64,000 nt of DNA. Source: Nocardiopsis sinuspersici (GTDB taxonomy: Bacteria > Actinomycetota > Actinomycetes > Streptosporangiales > Streptosporangiaceae). This document shows, piece after piece, positions 39,550-49,574 of the stretch (position 1 is its first letter; the number at the start of each line of letters is the position of its first letter). The DNA is taken from positions 124,001 through 188,000 of the forward strand of contig VWVT01000009.1 in assembly GCA_008638415.1 (NCBI GenBank), written 5' to 3'. The notes beneath the pieces are model-generated. The model worked only from the letters and a program-made list of their open reading frames with translations, was not told the origin of the DNA and made no database searches. The position numbers and the translations under genes were made by a program.

Positions 39550-40275
39550 GTGGGGCTTTTCCTGGATACCGCCTTCGGGTTCCCGACGGTGCTGTTCACC
39601 CCGCTGCTGATCGTCGTCGCCCTCTACTGGCTGTTCGTCGTGTTCGGCGCCACCGACTCCGAGGTGCTCGACAGCGTGGACGACTCCGGCGACGCCGTGG
39701 GGCTGAGCGCTCTGATGGGGCGAGTAGGGCTGACCGGGCCGAAGGCCTCCGTTGAGGGTGGTGGCCCGTCCCACGCGCAGCGCCCCGCGGGCGATGGCGG
39801 GCGACGGGTGGGACTCGGCAGGGTCCCGGTCACGGTGGCGCTGAGCATGCTGGTCTGCGTCGCCTGGTTCGTGAGCATGATGGGGAGCATCGTGACCAGC
39901 TTTCTGGGTACCGTCTCCACTCCCCTGCTGATCGCCCTGGGCGCGGTGGTCCTGCTGATCGCGGTCGTGGCCGCGTGGGCGGTCACCAGCGGCGTGGTCA
40001 TGTCGGTGCAGCGGTTCCTGCCCGAGCGGCGCGGCGACTCCAAGCACGAACTGGTCGGGCGCACCTGCACAATCCGCATCGGCGAGGCCAGCGAGGGCTT
40101 CGGCCAGGCCGAGATCACCACCGCGGGCGGCGCGGCGATCTCCATCCCGGTGCGCACCACCGGCGGCGAGGTCCTGCCCGTCGGCAGCACCGCCCTGATC
40201 TTCGAGCACAGCACCGAGGACGACCTCTTCCTCGTCACCCACTTCGACGCGGCGCTGGACCCCGGCCAGGGCTGA
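39550..40275 (+). CDS. YqiJ/NfeD-like membrane protein with OB-fold
   Basis: 241 residues. Hydrophobic segments at about 10-32, 93-118 and 122-150 (LIALGAVVLLIAVVAAWAVT), with a short disordered loop between the first two. The C-terminal 75 residues from VGRTCTIRIGEASEGFGQAE form a small beta-rich OB-fold of the YqiJ/NfeD class. Such proteins accompany flotillins in bacterial membrane microdomains. The flotillin gene follows 255 bases downstream on the same strand, supporting this role. The GTG start at 39550 has GAGGGGTGACGG upstream. Confidence 0.8.
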   Translation: MGLFLDTAFGFPTVLFTPLLIVVALYWLFVVFGATDSEVLDSVDDSGDAVGLSALMGRVGLTGPKASVEGGGPSHAQRPAGDGGRRVGLGRVPVTVALSMLVCVAWFVSMMGSIVTSFLGTVSTPLLIALGAVVLLIAVVAAWAVTSGVVMSVQRFLPERRGDSKHELVGRTCTIRIGEASEGFGQAEITTAGGAAISIPVRTTGGEVLPVGSTALIFEHSTEDDLFLVTHFDAALDPGQG

Positions 40276-40530
40276 GCCGCGCCCCTCGGCGATCCCGGCC
40301 TTCCGGGAACCCGCCCGCCGCACGAGGCCCCGCCGCGTGACGTGCGCGGCGCCCGCACCGGACGTACGGACCGCCGCCCGGCGCCCCCGGAACGCGTCCC
40401 GCCCTGGTCCCCCGCACGGCGCCGGCGGCGCGGAACCGTTTCCCCGCGCGTCGCGTCACACCCTCCGAGCGCCCCTCCGGCGACGCTCTCCCCCTCTTAC
40501 GCACGTCACTCGCAGAAAGTAGACCCCCAC

Positions 40531-42576
40531 GTGTTGCTGAGCGCTACCACGAACGGCCAGGAGGCGGCGAACGCGGCCTTCCTGACCGTGGGCGTCGCCA
40601 TCGCCGTCGGCGTCGTCGTCCTCATCGCCCTCCTCCTGATGATCACCCGGCTCTTCCGCAAGGTCGAACAGGGCAAGGCGCTGATCATCTCCAAGGTCCG
40701 CGACGTCCACGTCACCTTCACCGGCTCGATCGTCCTCCCGGTCCTGCACAAGGCCGAGATCATGGACATCTCGCTCAAGAGCCTGACGCTCGAACGCGGC
40801 GGCCGTGACGGTCTGACCTGCAAGGACAACATCCGCGCGGACATCAAGGTGTACTTCTACGTCCGGGTCAACGAGACCGCCGAGGACGTCAAGAAGGTCG
40901 CCAAGGCGATCGGCACGGAGCGGGCCAGCGACCAGGACACCCTCCAGGAGCTGTTCAACTCCAAGTTCTCCGAGGCGCTCAAGACCGTCGGCAAGCAGTT
41001 CGACTTCGAGGAGCTGTTCACCCAGCGCGAGGAGTTCCGCCAGGCGATCATCTCCCTGATCGGCACCGACCTCAACGGCTACATCCTGGAGGACGTGGCC
41101 ATCGACGAGCTGGAGCAGACCCCGCTGCACCAGCACGACGCCAACAACATCCTCGACGCGCAGGGCATCTCGAAGATCACGGAGCGCACCGCCAAGGAGC
41201 ACAAGCGCACCAACGAGTTCGAGAACGACCGCAAGAAGGAACTCGACCGGCAGAACACCGAGACCGCCGAGACCCTCGCCGAGCTGGAGAAGCGCCGCGA
41301 GGAGGCCGCCGCCAAGGCCAAGCGCGAGATCGAGATCATCCGTGCCCGCGAGGAGGCCGAGACCGCCCGCGTGCAGGCGGAGGAGCGCCTCAAGGCCGAG
41401 ACCGCCAACATCCGCACCTCCGAGGCGCTGGGCGTCCAGCACCAGAACCAGCAGCGCGAGGTCGCGGTCGCCGAGAAGAACCGCGAGCGCGTCATCGCCA
41501 TCGAGAGCGAGCGCATCGAGAAGGACCGCCTCCTGGAGGTCATCGGGCGCGAGCGCGAGACCGAGCTGAGCCGCATCGCCAAGGACAAGGAGGTCGAGGC
41601 CGAGAAGCGCGAGGTCGCCGACGTCGTCCGCGAGCGGATCGCCGTCGACCGCACGGTGGCCGAGCAGGAGGAGGCCATCAAGAGGCTGCGCGCGGTCGAG
41701 GAGGCCGAGCGCCAGCGCCAGGCCGTCATCATCCACGCCGAGGCCGAGGCCCAGGAGAACCTGGTCAAGGACATCAAGGCGGCCGAGGCCGCGGAGGCCT
41801 CCGCCAAGCACCGGGCCGCCGAGGAGCTCACCCTGGCCGAGGCCCGCCAGCAGGCCGCCGAGCTGGACACCCGCGCCAAGATCCGCCTGGCCGAGGGCGC
41901 CCAGGCCGAGGCCGCGGCCGCCGGCCTGGCCGAGGTCCAGGTCCGCGAGCAGGACGCCGACGCCATCGAGAAGGTCGGCCGCGCCGAGGCCGCCGTGGCT
42001 AGTGAGAAGGCCCGGGTCGAGGCCGAGGCCATCGAGCAGAAGCTGCGCGCCGAGGCCGCCGGCCTCACCGACAAGGCCGAGGCCATGTCCGCCCTGGACC
42101 AGGTCAGCCGCGAGCACGAGGAGTACCGCCTGCGGCTGGAGGCCGACAAGGAGGTCCGCCTGGCCGGGATCGACGTGCACCGCCAGGTCGCCGAGGCCCA
42201 GGCCACCGTGCTGGCCACGGGGCTGGAGAGCGCCGACATCAGCATCGTCGGCGGCGACGGCGCCTTCTTCGACCGCATGGTCAACTCCATCGGCCTGGGC
42301 AAGGCCGTGGACGGCTTCGTCGGCAACTCCCAGACCGTGCAGGCGCTGGGCGGCGACTGGCTCAACGGTGGGGGCGGCTTCGCCGAGGACATGCGCCGGG
42401 TACTGGCGTCGGTGGACACCGACGACGTCAAGAACCTCACCGTCTCCGCGCTGCTGCTCAAGCTCATCGGCGCGGGCGGCCCGCAGGCCGACAAGCTGGA
42501 CGGCCTGCTCGGCACCGCCCGTTCCCTGGGCGTGGACCAGCTGCCCGCGACCGCTCTCGCCCACGCGAAGCAGTGA
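40531..42576 (+). CDS. Flotillin-family membrane scaffold protein
   Basis: 681 residues. One N-terminal membrane helix (about 14-38, VGVAIAVGVVVLIALLLMI) is followed by a SPFH/band-7 domain (about 40-210, with VLPVLHKAEIMDISLKSLTL) and a very long Glu/Ala-rich coiled coil (about 220-560) typical of YqiK/FloT flotillins. The C-terminal 100 residues are a flotillin oligomerisation tail (ADISIVGGDGAFFDRMVNSI). It organises membrane domains. The GTG at 40531 is used since it starts directly before the helix; no strong ribosome site is seen. Eleven bases separate it from the giant ATPase. Confidence 0.92.
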   Translation: MLLSATTNGQEAANAAFLTVGVAIAVGVVVLIALLLMITRLFRKVEQGKALIISKVRDVHVTFTGSIVLPVLHKAEIMDISLKSLTLERGGRDGLTCKDNIRADIKVYFYVRVNETAEDVKKVAKAIGTERASDQDTLQELFNSKFSEALKTVGKQFDFEELFTQREEFRQAIISLIGTDLNGYILEDVAIDELEQTPLHQHDANNILDAQGISKITERTAKEHKRTNEFENDRKKELDRQNTETAETLAELEKRREEAAAKAKREIEIIRAREEAETARVQAEERLKAETANIRTSEALGVQHQNQQREVAVAEKNRERVIAIESERIEKDRLLEVIGRERETELSRIAKDKEVEAEKREVADVVRERIAVDRTVAEQEEAIKRLRAVEEAERQRQAVIIHAEAEAQENLVKDIKAAEAAEASAKHRAAEELTLAEARQQAAELDTRAKIRLAEGAQAEAAAAGLAEVQVREQDADAIEKVGRAEAAVASEKARVEAEAIEQKLRAEAAGLTDKAEAMSALDQVSREHEEYRLRLEADKEVRLAGIDVHRQVAEAQATVLATGLESADISIVGGDGAFFDRMVNSIGLGKAVDGFVGNSQTVQALGGDWLNGGGGFAEDMRRVLASVDTDDVKNLTVSALLLKLIGAGGPQADKLDGLLGTARSLGVDQLPATALAHAKQ

Positions 42577-42587
42577 GGTAGTCCTTC

Positions 42588-45500
42588 GTGACCGAGGCCC
42601 AGTCCCAGGAGACCCAAGGCACCGGGCCGGGCGCCGACGACGCGCGGTCGCTGGACGCGGGCACCTACGAGGTGCTCCGCGCCCGGCTGCGCGAGCAGAC
42701 CGGCGAACTGGCCCGGCGGACCGAGGAACTGAACACGCGCCGTCTGGAGGTGTTCGGCGGCACCGAGCTGTCCCTGCTCGGCACCGAGCGCATCCGCACG
42801 GAGCACAACTGTGTGCCCCGGGACATCGTGAGCGTGGGACGTTCCGTCGGATCCGGCGCCGACGGCGCGATGATCCTGTTCGGCTACAACGTCTTCATCG
42901 GAATGCAGCGCGAGACCCACGTCCCCGACGTGTTCTCGCTGCACCGGTACGAACGCGACGGTGAGGGGTTCTCCTTCACCGACGCCCCCGAGGGGACCGT
43001 CCCCGGACTGCTCTCCGACGAGCGGTTCCAGCAGGACTTCGGCCAGCTCTACCGCTACTACCGCGACGCGCACCTGCTCCAGTTGCGCCGGGTCGAGGAC
43101 CGGCTGCTGGCCGTGTTCCAGACCGGGCCGAACACCGAGGACGTGCGGGTGCTGCGGTGGTCGGTCTCGCCCTCCGGCGAGATCGCCTACCTCGACGCCC
43201 GCGGCGAACGCGACCACGTGTTCCCGCCGTCGCACGACTTCACGTGGGTGGAGACCACCCGCGAGGACCACGTGGCGGGCCGCCACCCGCACATCTCGAT
43301 CCTCGACGAACTGTTCGTGGAGACGCTGGGCGGCGACCTCACCATCAAGGTCGAGAACAACACCGAGGTCGGCGAGGGCGTCTACAGCGAGCCCGTGGAC
43401 GAGCCGCTACAGAGCCTGGCCGACGCGTCGGTGCACTACGCGCGGGTGGGCGCGCTCATCCTGCTGCGCGTACGGCCCTACAACGAGACCGCGTGGCGGC
43501 ACCTGGTCTTCAACACGCGCACCAAGGAGGTCGAGCGCCTCGACGGCGTCGGCCAGTCCTGCCAGCGCCTGCCCGACGACCAGGGGCTGATCTTCCCCGG
43601 CGGCTACTACCTGGCCACCGGGTCGGCGCGGACGTTCGACACCGACGTCACCGACCTGGAGTTCGAGCGCGTGGTGCGCTCGCCCAACGGCGAGGACGTG
43701 CTGTACGTCTTCCACTCCCGCGCGGACGGCCGCAGCCTGCTGCTGCCGTACAACACCATCCGCAAGGAGGTCGCCGCCCCGATCGTCTGCCACGGGTACT
43801 CGCTGTTCGACGACGGCACCATGACGGTGTTCCGGGACAACGCGGGCGAGCCGACCCGGGTGCACCCGATGCAAGTGTGGCGGACCCCGTACGTGTCGGA
43901 CGTGTACGCGGCGGCGCAGCCGGTGGGGACCGGCCCCCTGGAGCGGATCGGCAACGCCGAGCTGGTGCGGGGCGTCTCCGAGTGCCTGTCGGTGGCGCGG
44001 ATGGCCGAGGACATGCGGCCGTCCACCGAGGTGTTCGAGGCGATCATCTCCGCCTGCCGCCGGGTCTGCGACCGGTTCCACTGGCTGGGCGAGGAGGAGA
44101 TGGGCGACCTGGCGGCGCCCCTGTCGGAGGCGCGGGCCACCGCCACCCGGGTCCTGGAGGAGTTCGAGACCGTCCAGACCCTGACCCGGCAGGCCGCCGA
44201 CACCCTCGCGGAGACCGAGAAGAGGGTGGTCGCGCTCATCCGGACGGCCCGCGGGGAGACGCCGCGGTCGGCGGAGGGCTGGGTGCGGCGGCTGACCGAG
44301 CTGCGCCGCGCCCAGGGGCAGGCGGCCACGCTGCGCGAGACGCGCTACGTGGACACCGAGCGCCTGGACGACCTGGACGGCAGGCTCTCGGAGGAGATCG
44401 CCGCGACCGGCCGCCGCACTGTGGCCTTCCTGGAACGAGGCGAGGCCTTCAGCGGGTACCACGACGAGGTGGACCGGCTCGTCGCGGACGCCGAGGGCAT
44501 CGAGGCGGTCAGCGCCGCGACGGCCGTCGGCGAGCGCGTCGCCGAGCAGACCGAGGGCCTGCAGGTGGTCACCGAGGTCGTCGGGTCCCTGGACATCGGC
44601 GACGCCCAGGTCCGCACGCGCATCCTGGAGCGGGTCAGCGAGGTGCTGGCCGGGATCAACCGGGCGCGCGCCACGCTGGAGGCGCGGCGCGGGGAGCTGC
44701 TGGCCCTGGAGGGCCGGGCGGAGTTCGCGGCCGAGTTCGCGCTGCTGGGACAGGCGGTCACGGGCGCCCTGGCCGCCGCCGACACCCCGGACCGGTGCGA
44801 CGAGCAGCTCGGACGCGTCATGCTCCAACTGGAGAACCTGGAGTCGCGGTTCGCCGAGTTCGACGACTTCCTCGGGGAGTTGGCGGACAAGCGCGAGGAC
44901 GTGTACGAGGCGTTCTCCACGCGCAAGCAGTCGCTGGTGGACGAGCGGGCGCGGCGGACCGACCGCCTGGCATCGTCGGCCGCCCGCGTTCTGGAGGGCG
45001 TGCACCGGCGGGTCGCGAAACTGGACACGCTGGAGGACGTCAACACCTACTTCGCGTCGGACGCGATGGTGGCGCGGCTGCGCCGCACCGCGGAGGAGAT
45101 GCGCGAACTCGGCGACACCGTGCGCGCGGAGGAGCTGGACGGCCAGGTCATGGCCGCCCGGCAGGAGGCGGGGCGGGCCCTGCGGGACCGCGCCGACCTG
45201 TTCGAGGGCGGCGCGGGCGGCGAGACGATCCGCCTGGGCAGGTACCGGTTCGCGGTGAACACCCAGCCGATCGACCTGACGCTCACCCCGCACGGCGGAG
45301 AGATGTCGGTGGCGATCACCGGCACCGACTTCCGGGCTCCGGTCACCGACGAGGGGTTCGGGCGGACCCGGCACCTGTGGGACCGGATGCTGGTGTCGGA
45401 GAGCCCGGAGGTGTACCGCGCCGAGTACCTGGCCGCGTCGATCCTGGCCGCGGCCGAGGAGGGCGCGGACGGGCTGTCGCTGGAGCGGCTTCGCGAGGCC

Positions 45501-47612
45501 GAGGTGCACGCCGAGAACGGCTCGTCGCTGACGGCGCTCGTGCGCGACGTCGCCGCGGCCCGGTACGACGAGGGGTACGAGCGGGGCGTGCACGACCACG
45601 ACGCCGCGCGGATCCTGTCGGCGCTGCTGCGGCTGCGCACCGGCGCCGGACTGCTGCGGTACCCGGGCGCGGCGCGTGCGGCGGCGCAGTTGTTCTGGGC
45701 GTTCGGCGCCACCGGGGAGCAGCGGTCGGCGTGGCGGACCCGGGCGGCCTCGCTGGCCCGGGCCCGCGAGGTGTTCGGGGTGCGCCGGTCCGCGGCGGTC
45801 GACGGGCTGCGCGCGGAGCTGGCGGCCGGTGTGGACGGCTTCCTGACCGGGACGGGGCTGCACCAGGACGCCGACCTGGACCTGGTGGGCGAGTACCTGT
45901 TCGAGGAGATCGCCTCGGAGACTCCCGGTGAGCGGGGTTTCGTGTCCGGCGCGGGCGCCCGTCTGCTGCTGGACCGCTTCCACCGGGCCCTGGGCAGCGC
46001 GCGGGAGACCACGCGCAAGGCCTTCGAGGAGGACCTGCGCGAGCTCGACGGCGACCTGGCGGCGCGGCACCAGTTGGTGACGGCGTGGCTGGAGGCGTTC
46101 GCCGCCACCCAGGAGGATGTGGACCCAGGCGACCTGCCCGAGGCCGCCGCGATCGAGCTGGCCGCCGTGGACCGGTACGAGTCGTCGGCGGCCGTGCACG
46201 AGAGCGTGGGCGGGCTGCTGGGCTCGCACCCGCGCGTGCGCGAGCGCTCCCTGGAGGTGCGCCTGGACGAGTTCCTGCCGCGCACCCGCCGGTTCCGGCT
46301 GGAGGAGGTGCCCGCCTACCGGGACTTCCAGCGGCGCCGCAACGAGCTGGTGGCGGCCGAGCGCGAGCGCCTGCGGCTGGAGGAGTACCGGCCGAAGGTG
46401 ATGAGCGGGTTCGTCCGCAACAAGCTGCTGGACGAGTCCTACCTGCCCCTGATCGGCGACAACCTGGCCAAGCAGTTGGGGGCGGCCGGGGACGACAAGC
46501 GCACCGACCAGAGCGGCCTGCTGCTGCTCATCTCCCCGCCCGGGTACGGCAAGACCACGCTCATGGAGTACGTGGCCAGCCGCCTGGGACTGGTGTTCGT
46601 GAAGGTCAACGGGCCCGCGCTGGGGCACGCGGTGACCTCGCTGGACCCGGACGAGGCTCCGGACGCCACCTCCCGCCAGGAGGTCGAGAAGATCTCCTTC
46701 GCGCTGGAGGCGGGCAGCAACACGATGCTGTACCTGGACGACATCCAGCACACGAACCCCGAGCTACTGCAGAAGTTCATCTCGCTGTGCGACGGCCAGC
46801 GCCGCATGGAGGGCGTGTGGAACGGGCGGACCCGGACCTACGACCTGCGGGGCAAGCGGTTCGCGGTGTGCATGGCCGGCAACCCCTACACCGAACAGGG
46901 CAAGCGGTTCCGGATCCCGGACATGCTGGCCAACCGCGCCGACGTGTACAACCTGGGCGACGTGCTGTCGGGCAGGGAGGAGCTGTTCGCGCTGAGCTAC
47001 GTCGAGAACGCGCTCACCTCGAACCCGGTCCTGGCGCCGCTGTCCACCCGGGACCGGGAGGACGTGTACCGGTTCGTGCGGATGGCGCGGGGCGACGACT
47101 CGGTGGGCGCGGACCAGCTCGGCCACCCGTACTCGGCGGCCGAGGTGGACCGGATCGTGTCGGTGATGCGCAAGCTGCTGCGGGTGCAGGAGGTGGTGCT
47201 GGCCAACAACCAGGCCTACATCGCCTCGGCCGCGCAGTCGGAGGACGCGCGCACCGAGCCGCCGTTCCGGCTCCAGGGCTCGTACCGGAACATGAACCGG
47301 CTGGCGGAGAGGATCGTGCCGGTCATGAACGGCGCCGAGGTGGAGGCCGCGATCGACGACCACTACATGGGCGAGGCGCAGACCCTGACGTCGGGCGCGG
47401 AGGCGAACCTGCTCAAGCTCGCTGAGCTGCGCGGGGTGATGACGCCCGAGCAGGAGGCCCGCTGGACGGAGGTCAAGGAGGCCTTCCGCCGGGGCCGGGC
47501 CCTGGGCGGTGCCGACGACGACCCGATGACCAGGGCCATCGGCGCGGTGGGCCTGCTCGCCGACCGGGTGGGCGAGATCGGCGCCGCGATCGGCCGGGGC
47601 TCCGAGCGGTAG
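42588..47612 (+). CDS. Giant DUF3686/AAA ATPase (DNA-repair-ATPase-like)
   Basis: 1674 residues. The N-terminal 450 residues (after a short coiled coil, from about 65: LSLLGTERIRTEHNCVPRDI) match DUF3686, a propeller-like region of the family annotated as DNA repair ATPase. A long coiled coil occupies about 500-920. A C-terminal AAA domain has Walker A SPPGYGKTT near 1318 and Walker B MLYLDDIQ near 1381, with AGNPYTEQGKRFRIPDMLANR resembling MoxR-type sensor regions. No membrane span. It forms a conserved operon with YqiJ and flotillin, so a membrane-microdomain AAA machine is plausible; a role in DNA repair is not shown. GAGGT precedes the GTG at 42588. Confidence 0.85.
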   Translation: MTEAQSQETQGTGPGADDARSLDAGTYEVLRARLREQTGELARRTEELNTRRLEVFGGTELSLLGTERIRTEHNCVPRDIVSVGRSVGSGADGAMILFGYNVFIGMQRETHVPDVFSLHRYERDGEGFSFTDAPEGTVPGLLSDERFQQDFGQLYRYYRDAHLLQLRRVEDRLLAVFQTGPNTEDVRVLRWSVSPSGEIAYLDARGERDHVFPPSHDFTWVETTREDHVAGRHPHISILDELFVETLGGDLTIKVENNTEVGEGVYSEPVDEPLQSLADASVHYARVGALILLRVRPYNETAWRHLVFNTRTKEVERLDGVGQSCQRLPDDQGLIFPGGYYLATGSARTFDTDVTDLEFERVVRSPNGEDVLYVFHSRADGRSLLLPYNTIRKEVAAPIVCHGYSLFDDGTMTVFRDNAGEPTRVHPMQVWRTPYVSDVYAAAQPVGTGPLERIGNAELVRGVSECLSVARMAEDMRPSTEVFEAIISACRRVCDRFHWLGEEEMGDLAAPLSEARATATRVLEEFETVQTLTRQAADTLAETEKRVVALIRTARGETPRSAEGWVRRLTELRRAQGQAATLRETRYVDTERLDDLDGRLSEEIAATGRRTVAFLERGEAFSGYHDEVDRLVADAEGIEAVSAATAVGERVAEQTEGLQVVTEVVGSLDIGDAQVRTRILERVSEVLAGINRARATLEARRGELLALEGRAEFAAEFALLGQAVTGALAAADTPDRCDEQLGRVMLQLENLESRFAEFDDFLGELADKREDVYEAFSTRKQSLVDERARRTDRLASSAARVLEGVHRRVAKLDTLEDVNTYFASDAMVARLRRTAEEMRELGDTVRAEELDGQVMAARQEAGRALRDRADLFEGGAGGETIRLGRYRFAVNTQPIDLTLTPHGGEMSVAITGTDFRAPVTDEGFGRTRHLWDRMLVSESPEVYRAEYLAASILAAAEEGADGLSLERLREAEVHAENGSSLTALVRDVAAARYDEGYERGVHDHDAARILSALLRLRTGAGLLRYPGAARAAAQLFWAFGATGEQRSAWRTRAASLARAREVFGVRRSAAVDGLRAELAAGVDGFLTGTGLHQDADLDLVGEYLFEEIASETPGERGFVSGAGARLLLDRFHRALGSARETTRKAFEEDLRELDGDLAARHQLVTAWLEAFAATQEDVDPGDLPEAAAIELAAVDRYESSAAVHESVGGLLGSHPRVRERSLEVRLDEFLPRTRRFRLEEVPAYRDFQRRRNELVAAERERLRLEEYRPKVMSGFVRNKLLDESYLPLIGDNLAKQLGAAGDDKRTDQSGLLLLISPPGYGKTTLMEYVASRLGLVFVKVNGPALGHAVTSLDPDEAPDATSRQEVEKISFALEAGSNTMLYLDDIQHTNPELLQKFISLCDGQRRMEGVWNGRTRTYDLRGKRFAVCMAGNPYTEQGKRFRIPDMLANRADVYNLGDVLSGREELFALSYVENALTSNPVLAPLSTRDREDVYRFVRMARGDDSVGADQLGHPYSAAEVDRIVSVMRKLLRVQEVVLANNQAYIASAAQSEDARTEPPFRLQGSYRNMNRLAERIVPVMNGAEVEAAIDDHYMGEAQTLTSGAEANLLKLAELRGVMTPEQEARWTEVKEAFRRGRALGGADDDPMTRAIGAVGLLADRVGEIGAAIGRGSER

Positions 47613-47638
47613 CCGGGCGGACCGGCCGAGGGACGCAC

Positions 47639-47676
47639 GGGCCGCCGCCCCGGGAACCACCCGGAGGCGGCGGCCC
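47639..47676. terminator. Bidirectional terminator hairpin
   Basis: An 11-base-pair outer stem (GGGCCGCCGCC at 47639-47649 with its complement at 47666-47676) plus an inner CCGGG/CCCGG stem, between the convergent ATPase and response-regulator genes. Confidence 0.8.
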
Positions 47677-47763
47677 GCCCGTGTGTCCGGTGGGCGGAGG
47701 GTCTTCCGGCGGCGCGCGCTCCCGGCCATGGCCCCGGCGCTCCGCCGCCGCCCGAACGGCGCG

Positions 47764-48423
47764 TCAGGTCACCAGGCCGTGGCGGTAGGCGTAGACGACC
47801 GCCTGGACGCGGTCGCGGAGCGCGAGTTTGCCGAGGATGCGCGACACGAAGGTCTTGACGGTCTCCGGGCTGATCACGAGGGCCGCGGCGATCTCGCTGT
47901 TGGAGAGGCCGTCCGCGATGAGGCGGAGGACCTCCAGTTCGCGGGGGGTCAGCGGGATGTCCTTCGGGCCGCCCTCCGCGGGCCGGATCCGGGCGGCGTA
48001 CCTCCCCACGAGCTGGCGGGTCACCTCGGGGTCCAGCAGTGCCGCGCCCGTGGCCACGGTACGGATCCCGTGCAGCAGCCGGGGAGCCGGAGCGTCCTTG
48101 AGCAGGAACCCGCTCGCCCCGGCGCGCAGGGCCTCGTAGACGTACTCGTCCAGGTTGAACGTCGTCACCACGAGCACCTTGACGGGACGCGGCACCCCGG
48201 CACCGGCCAGCAGGCGGGTGGCCTCGATGCCGTCGAGCACCGGCATGCGCACGTCCATCACCACGACGTCCGGGCGCAGACGGCCGGCGAGGTCGACGGC
48301 GGCCCGCCCGTCCCCGCACTCGCCCACCACCTCCAGGTCGGGCTGGGCGTCGATGATCGTCGTCAGCCCCGTGCGGATCAGCACCTGGTCGTCGCAGACC
48401 AGGACCCGGACCGGCGCGGTCAC
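47764..48423 (-). CDS. NarL/LuxR-family response regulator
   Basis: 219 residues. The receiver domain has the acidic pair in VLVCDDQVLIR, the phosphorylated Asp in VVVMDVRMP and the Lys in FLLKDAP. The LuxR helix-turn-helix is LTPRELEVLRLIADGLSNSE and the following residues. The GTG start at 48423 overlaps the stop of the histidine kinase (GTGA), so the two are translated together. Partner of the kinase at 48420. Confidence 0.93.
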   Translation of the reverse strand: MTAPVRVLVCDDQVLIRTGLTTIIDAQPDLEVVGECGDGRAAVDLAGRLRPDVVVMDVRMPVLDGIEATRLLAGAGVPRPVKVLVVTTFNLDEYVYEALRAGASGFLLKDAPAPRLLHGIRTVATGAALLDPEVTRQLVGRYAARIRPAEGGPKDIPLTPRELEVLRLIADGLSNSEIAAALVISPETVKTFVSRILGKLALRDRVQAVVYAYRHGLVT

Positions 48424-49574
48424 GACGGGCTCCCCGCGGGTATGCGCGCCCGCACGACGAAGCCGCCGTCCGTCCGCCGACCAGCGCTGAAGTCGCCGCC
48501 CAGGACGTCGACCCGTTCGCGGAGGCCGGCGAGGCCCCACCCGCCTCCGTCGGGGGACCCGGCCCGCGAGCCGGAGCCGTCCGTGCCGACCTCCACCGTG
48601 ATCTCCCTTTCGCCGTGGTGCACCCGGACCGAGGTGCGACTGCCGTGGGCGTGCTTGAGGGCGTTCGTCAGCGCCTCCTGCACGACCCGGTGGGCCACGA
48701 GGTCGGCGCTGCCGGCCTCCTCCGCGGGTGTGCCCTCCTCGGTGAACTCCACAGGCTGCCCGGCACGGCGCGTCTGCTCCACGAGCGTGAGGAGTCCGCC
48801 GGCGGGCACCGTTCCCGGCCCGGTGCCGTGGTCGGGGTTGAGCAGGTCGAGCAGGTGCCGCAGGTCGGTGATGGCCCTTCGCCCGGTGTCGGTGACGGCG
48901 GTCAGGGCCTGGTCGAGGCGGTCGGGTGCGGCTGTCAGGTAGCGCGCCGCCTCGGCCTGCACGACCATCGCCGTCACATGGTGGGTCACCACGTCGTGGA
49001 GGTCGCGGGCGATGCGGGTGCGTTCGGCGGCGCGGGTGTCCTCCGCGACACGGAGGCGGTGCTCGGCCTCCGCGGCCCGGGTGGAGCGCAGCCACGCCCC
49101 GATGCCCCACACGAGGACCAGCACCAGGTAGAACGTCACGAACCCGCTCGGTGTCTCGCCCGAACCGAACCGGGAGAGCGTGACCGCCAGCGGCACGTAC
49201 GCCGCGGAGAACACGAGCGCGGTGGCGTGCCGGTGCCGTTCCAGATGGGCGCCCGCGCTCAACAGCGCGATGGGCAGCGCGATGCCCGCGAGCGAGTGGT
49301 AGCCGTGGAGCTGGTCGACGGCGAAGCCGAGCGCCACCAGGGTGAGGCAGACGACCGGCCACCGTCGGCGCGCGGCGAGCGGGAGGCACTGGAGGGCGAT
49401 CGCCGGGACGGCCAGTGCGTCGAAGGGGCGGGGCGCCACGCCGCCGAGGTCCGTCCCCTGGCTGTGCAGCGCCGGCACGAAGGAGAGCGCCAGGAGCAGC
49501 AGCCCGAGTGGAAGGTCCCGGACCGTGACGTCGAGCCGGTGCCACAGCTCCAGGAACCGCCGACGATCGATCAT
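48420..49574 (-). CDS. Two-component sensor histidine kinase (HisKA_3 type)
   Basis: 384 residues. Five membrane segments in the first 165 residues form an intramembrane sensor, with no large outer loop. The phosphoacceptor region is RIARDLHDVVTHHVTAMVVQ and the ATP-binding G box is GWGLAGLRERVDVLGG. It phosphorylates the adjacent response regulator. The start at 49574 overlaps the stop of the CPBP protease gene by four bases, giving a three-gene operon protease-kinase-regulator. Confidence 0.93.
   Translation of the reverse strand: MIDRRRFLELWHRLDVTVRDLPLGLLLLALSFVPALHSQGTDLGGVAPRPFDALAVPAIALQCLPLAARRRWPVVCLTLVALGFAVDQLHGYHSLAGIALPIALLSAGAHLERHRHATALVFSAAYVPLAVTLSRFGSGETPSGFVTFYLVLVLVWGIGAWLRSTRAAEAEHRLRVAEDTRAAERTRIARDLHDVVTHHVTAMVVQAEAARYLTAAPDRLDQALTAVTDTGRRAITDLRHLLDLLNPDHGTGPGTVPAGGLLTLVEQTRRAGQPVEFTEEGTPAEEAGSADLVAHRVVQEALTNALKHAHGSRTSVRVHHGEREITVEVGTDGSGSRAGSPDGGGWGLAGLRERVDVLGGDFSAGRRTDGGFVVRARIPAGSPS

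Noticed and set aside
43407-46751. 1114-residue antisense open frame
   Set aside because: Antisense to the giant ATPase gene; long open antisense frames are common at this GC content. No motif seen.
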